The position numbers were made by a program, and so were the translations under genes. From Dehalococcoidales bacterium (lineage in GTDB: Bacteria; Chloroflexota; Dehalococcoidia; Dehalococcoidales; GCA-2688105), in assembly GCA_030640255.1 (NCBI GenBank), contig DAOWJS010000098.1, positions 1 to 6,539 of the forward strand: a stretch of 6,539 nucleotides of DNA, read 5' to 3'. Below are positions 1 through 4,525 of this stretch, one piece after another (position 1 is the first letter of the stretch; every line of letters starts with the position of its first letter). The notes beneath the pieces are model-generated. The model saw nothing but the letters and a program-made list of their open reading frames with translations, did not search any database and had not been told where the DNA came from.

Positions 1-10
1 ATCCCCTTTA

Positions 11-39
11 TCCCCTTCCCCTTATCAAGGGGAAGGGGA
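11..39. repeat. Perfect 13-bp inverted repeat (hairpin 1)
   Basis: TCCCCTTCCCCTT at 11-23 pairs with AAGGGGAAGGGGA at 27-39 around a 3-base loop (ATC). The arms are pure purine or pyrimidine. No T-run follows on either strand, so a classical terminator is not indicated. It is the first of four small hairpins packed into the 160 bases before the first gene. Confidence 0.75.
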
Positions 40-80
40 AGGAATAGAAAAGAGGGGCTACGCCCCTCTTAAACACCCCT
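37..80. repeat. Intergenic repeat unit A with GGGGC-TAC-GCCCC hairpin
   Basis: A 9-bp perfect stem (AAGAGGGGC at 50-58, GCCCCTCTT at 62-70) closes a TAC loop. The unit begins GGAAGGAATAGA and ends AAACACCCCT. It is an imperfect direct repeat of a second unit about 88 bases downstream with the same order of parts: GGAAGGA lead, GGGGC hairpin, AAAC plus a C-rich tail. I read these as copies of a dispersed short repeat, REP- or MITE-like, that tends to sit between genes. The family assignment is inference. Confidence 0.6.
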
Positions 81-114
81 AGTGCTGAGCTATCCTTCAA
101 AGGAGAGGGGGAAG

Positions 115-131
115 TCCTTCCTATGGAAGGA
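115..131. repeat. 7-bp inverted repeat (hairpin 3)
   Basis: TCCTTCC at 115-121 pairs perfectly with GGAAGGA at 125-131 around TAT. The right arm doubles as the first bases of repeat unit B. It lacks a T-tract. Confidence 0.6.
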
Positions 132-163
132 TTAGAGAGGGGCTTCGCCCCTTCAAACTTCCC
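125..163. repeat. Intergenic repeat unit B with GGGGC-TTC-GCCCC hairpin
   Basis: AGGGGC at 138-143 pairs with GCCCCT at 147-152 around a TTC loop. Flanks GGAAGGATTAGAG on the left and AAACTTCCC on the right match unit A (37-80) with a few substitutions and small gaps. The stem can be extended by one G-T pair (137/153). It ends about 25 bases before the predicted promoter of the first gene. Confidence 0.6.
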
Positions 164-188
164 TTGGCAAATGACCTTTGTCTATTGG

Positions 189-217
189 TTGTCTTTTGCC
201 GGGTATTTCCCTATAAT
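189..217 (+). promoter_or_regulatory. Sigma70-type promoter of the kinase/deaminase operon
   Basis: A -35-like TTGTCT (189-194) lies 17 bases before a perfect -10 TATAAT (212-217). Transcription would start near 224, only about 6 bases before the chosen ATG at 230. No Shine-Dalgarno sequence lies before that ATG, so the message is probably leaderless or nearly so. Confidence 0.65.
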
Positions 218-229
218 GAAGCCTATATT

Positions 230-772
230 ATGAAAGTGGTGTCAATCGTAGGCATGACCGGCTCGGGCAAATCGGAGATAGCCGGGGTATTTGAGAAAAG
301 TGGCTTTATTCGAATAAGATTCGGCGATATAACTGATGAAGAAATAAAGAAGAGAGGCTTAGAATTAGCGGAGAAGAATGAGCGCTACATTAGAGAACTC
401 CTCAGACAAGAATATGGGATGCCGGCTTATGCTAAACTGAATCTACCCCGAATTGATTCGGCGCGGAAACATTCGGATGTAGTAGTTGATGGCCTTTATT
501 CCTGGGAGGAATATACCTTTCTGAAAGATTATTATGGAAAAGACTTTTATGTAGTGGCAGTTTGGGCGTCGCCGAAAACAAGGTATGCTCGGCTGAGCAG
601 TAGATTAAACCGACGCTTGACCGTGGAAGAGGCGTCCAGTCGGGATAGGGCAGAACTAGAGAATATTAATAAGGGTGGACCTATTGCTATGGCGGACTTC
701 ACCATCATAAATGAGTCTTCCCTGGAAAATTTAAAAAAGGAAGCCAGAAAGATTATAGCTGGATTAAGATGA
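230..772 (+). CDS. P-loop nucleotide kinase-like protein (UPF0200-like, AAA family ATPase)
   Basis: This encodes a cytoplasmic 180-residue P-loop NTPase. Residues 8-15 (GMTGSGKS) form a Walker A loop. VVVDGLYSWEE (84-94) sits where dephospho-CoA kinases and the archaeal UPF0200 family carry a Walker B-like strand. An Arg-rich lid-like stretch (118-140) leads into RDRAELE, and ADFTIINE (155-162) is the family's C-terminal strand signature. The length fits UPF0200 proteins, which resemble nucleoside monophosphate or dephospho-CoA kinases but have no firmly established substrate. The frame stays open upstream to a TTG at 164, but ATG 230 starts directly at the conserved beta-strand and lies just after a promoter, so I prefer it. 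The stop overlaps the start of the dCMP deaminase gene (ATGA), indicating coupled translation and perhaps a role in deoxynucleotide metabolism. The P-loop is certain; the substrate is not known. Confidence 0.8.
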   Translation: MKVVSIVGMTGSGKSEIAGVFEKSGFIRIRFGDITDEEIKKRGLELAEKNERYIRELLRQEYGMPAYAKLNLPRIDSARKHSDVVVDGLYSWEEYTFLKDYYGKDFYVVAVWASPKTRYARLSSRLNRRLTVEEASSRDRAELENINKGGPIAMADFTIINESSLENLKKEARKIIAGLR

Positions 773-1251
773 AGAAGGCGACCCGACCAGACATTGATGA
801 GTATTTTCTGAAAATAGCCTCAGTGGTAGCCGAGCGCTCAACCTGTCGCCGGCACCACGTAGGGGCAGTGGCGGTAAGGAATAAACACATACTGGCTACG
901 GGCTACAATGGCGCCCCTTCCGGGGCTAAAGACTGCCTTGAGCTTGGTTGTCTACGGGATGAACTGAATATTCCATCAGGGGAAAGGCAGGAAATATGCC
1001 GAGGCATTCATGCTGAGCAAAATGTAATCATTCAAGCCGCCCTCCACGGCGTCAGCCTTGAGGGGAGCACTATTTATTGTACTCATACGCCGTGTGTCTT
1101 GTGTGCCAAGATGCTGGTGAATGCCAGAATAAAGCGGTATATCAGCTTTGGCAAGTATAACGATGATGTGTTTGTTGACTTATTTAAGGAGGCTGGTATA
1201 GAGTTTGATATGAAGAAGAAGCCGCCTTCCCGAATAAGCTATCTGGAATGA
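769..1251 (+). CDS. comEB: dCMP deaminase (deoxycytidylate deaminase, ComEB family)
   Basis: This is a zinc-dependent deaminase converting dCMP to dUMP, the precursor of dTMP, in the cytoplasm. The 160 residues have the full cytidine-deaminase fold signature. HAEQN (81-85) supplies the zinc-binding His81 and the proton-shuttling Glu83, and TPCVLC (107-112) supplies zinc ligands Cys109 and Cys112. GYNGAPSG (45-52) matches the loop that helps bind substrate or allosteric nucleotide in the dCMP deaminase family. Additional Cys and His residues (26, 29, 30, 56, 61, 77) could form the second, structural zinc site known in some members. Its ATG overlaps the stop of the kinase gene by four bases and has no good Shine-Dalgarno of its own, so translation is probably coupled. 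It ends nine bases from the convergent dUTPase gene, another dUMP-producing enzyme. Length and motifs are complete; only the symbol, taken from Bacillus, is borrowed. Confidence 0.95.
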   Translation: MKKATRPDIDEYFLKIASVVAERSTCRRHHVGAVAVRNKHILATGYNGAPSGAKDCLELGCLRDELNIPSGERQEICRGIHAEQNVIIQAALHGVSLEGSTIYCTHTPCVLCAKMLVNARIKRYISFGKYNDDVFVDLFKEAGIEFDMKKKPPSRISYLE

Positions 1252-1260
1252 TGCTCTAAA

Positions 1261-1788
1261 TCAATCTATGTTTTCTCTTTGATAGGCTCCGTGGTAGCCT
1301 TCGGTTTCCTGGGTTAGTTTGAAGAAAATAATTTGCACAATTCTGGCATTCCTCTGCAGGCGGAATCCTTGGGGGTTATAGACCACCATAAGAGACTGGG
1401 AACGGCCGGAGTAGCCGGCGTCCCATACTGCCGTGTCTACCGTGACACCACAACGAAGCAGGCTTGACCTTGGTCTGGCTAGTGCCATAACATTCTTAGG
1501 TAGGTGGACAATCTCGTTAAAGGTAACAATATAGGCACCGGGTATCAGGTCAATAAAATCCAGCCCGTCAAACACCAACGGGGCTAAATCAGACACCAGC
1601 CTTTGGCGGTTGTTAATGGCTATTTTACCCCCCGACTGGGGCAAGGCTATCTCGCGCAGGGTGAGGTCAATGCCATTAGGTTGAAGCTGTTGTTCAAGGT
1701 TAATGTAGCCTTCTATCAGAGGTGGCTCTGGCTGTAGTAACCGGCGAATATCCTGCTGGGATAAGATGACCGCCATGGTATCAAGCAT
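1261..1788 (-). CDS. dut: dUTPase of the archaeal dCTP deaminase/dUTPase family
   Basis: The product of 175 residues belongs to the trimeric dCTP deaminase/dUTPase superfamily. Motifs in order: QPNGIDL (36-42), RPRSSLLRCG (105-114), TAVWDAGYSGRS (119-130), YNPQGFRL (137-144) and C-terminal GAYQRE (167-172). These agree best with archaeal-type dUTP nucleotidohydrolases. Ser108 and Arg112 align with the catalytic Ser and Arg of E. coli dCTP deaminase, and Asp123 is the dUTPase motif-III Asp. The deaminase's essential Glu (LEFYN in E. coli) is replaced by Val135 (MVVYN). I therefore predict dUTP hydrolysis to dUMP and pyrophosphate without deamination. Starts at 1788 or 1776 (Met5) are both possible. 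Neither has a Shine-Dalgarno site, and a -10-like TACAAT lies 14 bases before the first, suggesting a short or absent leader. It converges on the dCMP deaminase gene, a functional neighbour. Confidence 0.87.
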   Translation of the reverse strand: MLDTMAVILSQQDIRRLLQPEPPLIEGYINLEQQLQPNGIDLTLREIALPQSGGKIAINNRQRLVSDLAPLVFDGLDFIDLIPGAYIVTFNEIVHLPKNVMALARPRSSLLRCGVTVDTAVWDAGYSGRSQSLMVVYNPQGFRLQRNARIVQIIFFKLTQETEGYHGAYQRENID

Positions 1789-1802
1789 TTTACCATATGG
1801 TT

Positions 1803-1832
1803 ATTGTAAAAGATAAATAAGTGCTCTATAAT
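1803..1832. promoter_or_regulatory. Overlapping divergent promoters for degV (+) and dut (-)
   Basis: On the + strand TTGTAA (1804-1809), 17 bases and TATAAT (1827-1832) make a strong sigma70-type promoter for degV, with a leader of about 60 bases. On the - strand TACAAT (1808-1803) is a -10 candidate for dut with a poor -35 (TTATAG, 17 bases away). The dut -10 lies on the same base pairs as the degV -35, so polymerase could not occupy both at once. The + strand call is good and the - strand call is weaker. A palindrome ACCATATGGT (1792-1801) sits beside them. Confidence 0.6.
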
Positions 1833-1900
1833 AATTTAAACCAATTTCAGGCTTGATAAATAGAAATTAGTAATCTGGTTGAAGGAGGGAAGGGTAAATT

Positions 1901-2746
1901 ATGACCATAAAAGTAGTTACCGATAGCAGTGCTGACCTGCCCGCCCAGTTGGTTGAGGAACTGGGGATTACCGTAGTGCCTCTGTATGTGCGCTTTGGGG
2001 AAGAGGTCTACCGTGACCGGGTGGACATCAGCGAAGACGAATTTTACCAGAGGTTATTACGTGACCCTATTCATCCCAGCACCACCCAGCCAACTCCGCA
2101 GGATTTTATCAATGTTTACCAGAAGCTGTCTCAGGAGGCTGACGGGATTATTTCTATTCACATCTCCAGTAAATTGAGCGGCACCTGTAGCTCAGCACTA
2201 CAGGGCAGGGAACTAATGGAAACGAGGTGTCCTGTTGAGGTGGTTGACTCGCAGACGTTGACCATGAGTCTGGGGATGCTGGCTATTGAGGCGGCTAACA
2301 TGGCTAGGTCGGGGAAAAGTTTACCGCAGGTGGTGGAAGAGGTAAAACGGATTATTCCTAGCCTCCATTTACTCGGTCTCCTTGATACCCTCAAGTACCT
2401 GGCTCTAGGAGGGCGTATTGGTAAGGCAAAGGCACTATTAGGCTCAGTATTGAATGTGAAACCGGTGCTAACACTGAAGGATGGAGAAGTGATGCCGGCT
2501 GGCCAAGCCCGCACCCGGGCTAAAGGTATAGACCGGTTATTGGACTTTGTAAAAAATGCCAAAGAAATTCAGGATTTAGCTGTTGTGTATAACACCACAC
2601 CTGATGAAGCGAAAAGCCTGGCTGAGCGCATAAGTCCCATATTTCCTAAAGAGCGGATCAGGTTTGCCAGGCTGGGACCCATGCTGGGGGTGCACTGCGG
2701 GCCAAATATTTTATTTGTCGCTCTTAGGGAAAAAGGACCAATGTAG
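1901..2746 (+). CDS. DegV family fatty-acid-binding protein
   Basis: A 281-residue DegV/FakB-type protein. In characterised members this family binds a fatty acid in the cytoplasm and presents it to the FakA kinase, which makes acyl phosphate for phospholipid synthesis. No FakA (DAK-domain) gene is in the window. The family hallmarks are all present: TDSSAD (7-12), STTQPTP (60-66), HISSKLSGT (87-95), VDSQTLTMSLGM (115-126), LKYLALGGRIGKAKALLGS (164-182) and LGPMLGVHCGP (258-268). Thr61/Thr62, Ser93 and His265 correspond to residues that hold the fatty-acid carboxylate in FakB. The length is normal. ATG 1901 is preceded by AAGGAGGG (1882-1889) at a suitable distance and by a strong promoter. 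It stands as a single gene between divergent dut and the convergent small Fis-like gene. The family is certain; the ligand is inferred. Confidence 0.95.
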   Translation: MTIKVVTDSSADLPAQLVEELGITVVPLYVRFGEEVYRDRVDISEDEFYQRLLRDPIHPSTTQPTPQDFINVYQKLSQEADGIISIHISSKLSGTCSSALQGRELMETRCPVEVVDSQTLTMSLGMLAIEAANMARSGKSLPQVVEEVKRIIPSLHLLGLLDTLKYLALGGRIGKAKALLGSVLNVKPVLTLKDGEVMPAGQARTRAKGIDRLLDFVKNAKEIQDLAVVYNTTPDEAKSLAERISPIFPKERIRFARLGPMLGVHCGPNILFVALREKGPM

Positions 2747-2766
2747 CGCCCGATGGTAAGGAAGGC

Positions 2767-2798
2767 AGAGGAAGAACAGGTTCTTTACGTCTACCTCT
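2767..2798. other. Imperfect stem-loop after degV
   Basis: AAGAAC (2772-2777) and GTTCTT (2780-2785) form a 6-bp inverted repeat, and AGAGG (2767-2771) can pair with CCTCT (2794-2798) outside it. It lies 20-50 bases past the degV stop and may cap the transcript, but there is no T-run, so it is not called a terminator. Confidence 0.35.
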
Positions 2799-2832
2799 CT
2801 CCAATAGGTTAAAGCCACTTTTGGTGGTACGC

Positions 2833-2899
2833 TAATGCACTCGTCCGCACTGGGGATAATCCTCTGGAAATTTGTCTAGCTTCTCTACTTGGTGCATTA
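2833..2899. repeat. 8-bp perfect inverted repeat between convergent genes
   Basis: TAATGCAC (2833-2840) and GTGCATTA (2892-2899) are exact inverted copies 51 bases apart in the gap between convergent degV and the Fis-like gene. Between them GGGGAT/ATCCTC (2853-2865) forms a small additional inverted repeat. It could be a folded 3' region shared by both transcripts or a tiny element remnant; chance is not excluded. Confidence 0.35.
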
Positions 2900-2909
2900 A
2901 GTGATTTGC

Positions 2910-3071
2910 TTATTGAGTTATTGTCCATGTCTTTACATCCAGTCCATATGCCCTAACTTTATTGTGAAGGGTCACTCTAGAAATGCCCAGTATCCTAGCC
3001 GCTTGGCTATAGTTACCCCGGGTTCGAGTCAGGACATTCAGAATATGGTTTTTCTCCACCTCCTCAAGCAT
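2910..3071 (-). CDS. Stand-alone Fis-type helix-turn-helix protein (about 53 aa)
   Basis: Starting at ATG 3071 this gives 53 residues that are almost entirely a Fis-type DNA-binding domain: an EEVEKNHILNVL helix (3-14), GNYSQAARILGIS (19-31), then VTLHNKVRAYGL (33-44). This is the domain found in Fis and at the C-terminus of NtrC-type sigma54 activators. No receiver or AAA+ domain is encoded upstream. The frame remains open to 3206, but residues there look random. A full consensus Shine-Dalgarno (AAGGAGGTG, 3092-3084 on the - strand) stands 12 bases before this ATG, and the GTG at 3086, five codons earlier, overlaps it. The strong ribosome site argues for a translated gene, not a mere remnant. 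E. coli Fis is 98 residues and has an N-terminal dimerisation region that is missing here. It diverges from the winged-helix regulator and converges on degV. The targets are unknown. Confidence 0.7.
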   Translation of the reverse strand: MLEEVEKNHILNVLTRTRGNYSQAARILGISRVTLHNKVRAYGLDVKTWTITQ

Positions 3072-3083
3072 TTGCCCTCTGTT

Positions 3084-3092
3084 CACCTCCTT
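3084..3092 (-). promoter_or_regulatory. Consensus Shine-Dalgarno for the Fis-like gene
   Basis: On the - strand the site reads AAGGAGGTG, a full match to the anti-Shine-Dalgarno, with GGAGG ending 14 bases before ATG 3071, slightly farther than usual. A weaker GAGGG lies 3 bases before the ATG. It decides in favour of the short product over a start at 3206. Confidence 0.65.
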
Positions 3093-3200
3093 ATAGATTG
3101 AAATGTGCCTATGGGAATCGGGGTAAAAGAGCGGCAGGCAATTCAGCTTATTCAGGGTTGGTAATTTAAACAAAGGCAGTGTGCAAACTGATATTAGGAA

Positions 3201-3213
3201 AGTCAACTTGACT
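3201..3213. promoter_or_regulatory. 13-bp palindrome, candidate operator
   Basis: AGTCAA-C-TTGACT is a perfect 6-bp inverted repeat with a one-base centre. It lies 11 bases upstream of the -35 of the winged-helix regulator and within the 284-base region shared with the divergent Fis-like gene. It is a natural site for a dimeric regulator, perhaps one of the two encoded beside it. The core TCAACTTGA recurs in inverted orientation (TCAAGTTGA, 4334-4342) at the start of the secreted-protein transcript. Confidence 0.45.
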
Positions 3214-3224
3214 AGAGGTAACTA

Positions 3225-3254
3225 TTGCGAATTTGCGGACTCCAATGCTATAAT
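3225..3254 (+). promoter_or_regulatory. Extended -10 promoter of the winged-helix regulator
   Basis: TTGCGA (3225-3230), an 18-base spacer and TATAAT (3249-3254), preceded by TGC (3246-3248), give an extended -10 element. Transcription would start near 3261, leaving a leader of about 95 bases before ATG 3356. Confidence 0.7.
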
Positions 3255-3355
3255 TTGGTGATAATCAGTAGTGGAAAGGCAATATCACAAACCGGGGTAA
3301 TTCGCGGTAGGGAAAATGTATAACCTCATGCTAAAGATGGGAGGTATTTTGGGGC

Positions 3356-4144
3356 ATGACGCAGATACTGCGGGATAAAGCCGCGGCTACGAAGTTTCAA
3401 ATGTTGATTGAGATAGCTGCCGCTCAGTTGAATATACAGCAAAAGGACATTGCCAAGAAACTCAATGTTACCCCGCAGGCTATCTCACAATACATGGAGG
3501 AATTGATAGGGGATCGCCTAGTAGTCTCAGATGGGCGCTCTAAATACAGTGTAACCATAGATGGTATAAATTGGGTTTTGAAGATATTTAGAGACCTGCA
3601 GAGTTATTCTAACTTTGTGAAGAAGACGGTGACAAATATAACAGTTTGCGCTGCTGTGGCGGATTGTAATCTGTCTCAGGGCCAAGAGGTAGGGCTGAAG
3701 ATGGAAGATGGGCTGCTCCTTGCCACTGATGTCATAGATAGTGAGGCAAAGGGAATAGCGGTTTCTGATGCCAGGAAGGGCGAGGATGTAGGTATCTCTA
3801 ATATAGAGGGGATAGTGCCGCTTGAGATAGGAGAAGTAACAATCATAAAAATACCTAGTATTCAGAGGGGTGGTTCTAGAAGTGTTGACCTTACTTGGTT
3901 GAAGAAGGAAATCAAAGGGAAGAAGCTGATTGGTGCTATAGGCATTGAGGCCTTAATTACATTGAAAAGGATAGGCACTAACCCCCATTATTTTTACGGG
4001 GTGAAAGAGGCACTTGTTGAAGCCGCCTACAGCGGACTCCCCTTTCTAGCAGTCTGCGTCGATGATGAAATACCGGGGCTGCTGCAAAGATTGGAGGAGG
4101 AACACTTGGATTACCAACTTCTCGACCTGGCAAAGGTCGATTAA
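3356..4144 (+). CDS. Winged-helix transcriptional regulator of an archaeal-like family (DUF7839-like)
   Basis: The 262-residue protein starts with a winged helix-turn-helix (residues about 13-65). QKDIAKKLNVTPQAISQYM (29-47) is the helix-turn-helix, and the wing carries DGRSKYSVT (59-67). A helical linker (70-95) joins a C-terminal domain of about 165 residues with distinctive segments: VCAAVADCNLSQGQEVGL (97-114), KGIAVSDARKGEDVG (132-146), IQRGGSRSVDL (169-179), LIGAIGIEAL (191-200) and AVCVDDEIPGLLQRLEEE (232-249). From memory this matches a family mostly annotated in methanogenic archaea and in some Chloroflexota, with a C-terminal domain of unknown function. The many conserved-looking Gly and Asp turns suggest a ligand-binding module, but no ligand can be named. 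GGGAGGT (3339-3345) is its ribosome site. It is monocistronic, with its own promoter and a terminator 50 bases after the stop. DNA binding is well supported; the target genes are unknown. Confidence 0.8.
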   Translation: MTQILRDKAAATKFQMLIEIAAAQLNIQQKDIAKKLNVTPQAISQYMEELIGDRLVVSDGRSKYSVTIDGINWVLKIFRDLQSYSNFVKKTVTNITVCAAVADCNLSQGQEVGLKMEDGLLLATDVIDSEAKGIAVSDARKGEDVGISNIEGIVPLEIGEVTIIKIPSIQRGGSRSVDLTWLKKEIKGKKLIGAIGIEALITLKRIGTNPHYFYGVKEALVEAAYSGLPFLAVCVDDEIPGLLQRLEEEHLDYQLLDLAKVD

Positions 4145-4155
4145 CTGCAATAAAA

Positions 4156-4197
4156 AGTAATACCAGCAATTATACTTTGGTAATAGTGATACCGGCA
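4156..4197. repeat. Short direct repeat before the terminator
   Basis: AGTAATACCAGCA (4156-4168) and AGTGATACCGGCA (4185-4197) match at 11 of 13 positions with a 29-base period. The second copy runs into the left arm of the terminator. A weak stem TACCA/TGGTA lies between them. Significance is uncertain. Confidence 0.35.
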
Positions 4198-4235
4198 TGG
4201 CAGTCTCTTTAGGCTCTGTCATGCCAGTTTTTATT
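4194..4235 (+). terminator. Rho-independent terminator of the regulator gene
   Basis: GGCATGGCAG (4194-4203) pairs with CTGTCATGCC (4216-4225), ten pairs including one G-T, around a 12-base loop. It is followed by AGTTTTTATTTT. Stem, spacing and T-tract are all typical for a + strand intrinsic terminator. Confidence 0.88.
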
Positions 4236-4304
4236 TTCTCCAGTATGGCTAACTAATTCTCTCTCCAATTCCCCCCAGATTATCAAAATTCACCCGCTGA
4301 CCCC

Positions 4305-4334
4305 TTGACAAGAGTATTATTACTTTCGTATAAT
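4305..4334 (+). promoter_or_regulatory. Perfect-consensus promoter of the secreted-protein genes
   Basis: Both hexamers match the sigma70/sigmaA consensus exactly: TTGACA (4305-4310), 18 bases, TATAAT (4329-4334). Transcription would begin near 4341, giving a leader of about 215 bases before ATG 4556. Such a strong basal promoter fits an abundantly made exported protein or a promoter held down by a repressor. Confidence 0.85.
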
Positions 4335-4373
4335 CAAGTTGAATTGTTTGATTACAATTAAGTAGACTTGATT
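4332..4373. promoter_or_regulatory. Nested inverted repeats across the transcription start
   Basis: AATCAAG (4332-4338) and CTTGATT (4367-4373) are exact inverted copies, and inside them AATTG (4342-4346) pairs with CAATT (4355-4359). A third TTGATT occurs at 4348-4353. The left arm overlaps the -10 hexamer. The arrangement suits an operator for a repressor reading AATCAA/TTGATT half-sites; most of it could also fold at the 5' end of the RNA. Confidence 0.5.
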
Positions 4374-4476
4374 TATGCAACTAAATGGCTTGAAAATTCT
4401 TCGCTACCGCTCAAAGTGGCGGGGAGAAAGGAGGTCAGGGGTCAGAAATAAGTTTACATAAGGAAGGGTAATCGAA

Positions 4477-4482
4477 ATGTAG
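4477..4482 (+). other. Start-stop codon pair with ribosome site
   Basis: AGGAAGGG (4461-4468) stands 8 bases before ATG, which is followed at once by TAG. A ribosome could initiate and terminate on the spot. It may be a relic of a gene start interrupted by the adjacent hairpin element, or chance. Confidence 0.3.
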
Positions 4483-4484
4483 CA

Positions 4485-4500
4485 CGAGGCTTTAGCCTCG
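4485..4500. repeat. REP-like palindromic hairpin
   Basis: CGAGGC (4485-4490) and GCCTCG (4495-4500) form a perfect stem with a TTTA loop, within a TAGCACGAGG...CTCGCCGGG context. GC-rich palindromes of this look are commonly scattered as REP elements in environmental bacterial genomes. In the leader RNA it would fold about 50 bases before the dockerin start. Confidence 0.5.
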
Positions 4501-4525
4501 CCGGGTAATCTTAAGAGGTTGCTCC

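Noticed and set aside
1..163. CRISPR array
   Set aside because: Only two imperfect, self-complementary units are present, with no regular spacers and no cas genes nearby.
164..229. N-terminal extension of the kinase from a TTG codon
   Set aside because: The extra 22 residues do not look like the family, no ribosome site precedes them, and a TATAAT promoter lies inside the extension.
1252..1262. Bidirectional terminator between dCMP deaminase and dut
   Set aside because: The gap is only 9 bases and no stem with a T-run is present on either strand.
3017..3040. tRNA T-arm-like GGTTCGAGTC
   Set aside because: The flanks do not form the T-stem, no acceptor or anticodon arm is nearby, and the bases code for the Fis-type helix-turn-helix.
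3072..3206. Longer Fis-like protein starting at 3206
   Set aside because: The added residues show no recognisable domain and no good ribosome site, while a consensus site sits right before 3071.
4374..4460. Known riboswitch in the dockerin leader
   Set aside because: The conserved cores of the c-di-GMP-I, fluoride and cobalamin classes, as I recall them, are absent; only simple hairpins can be seen.
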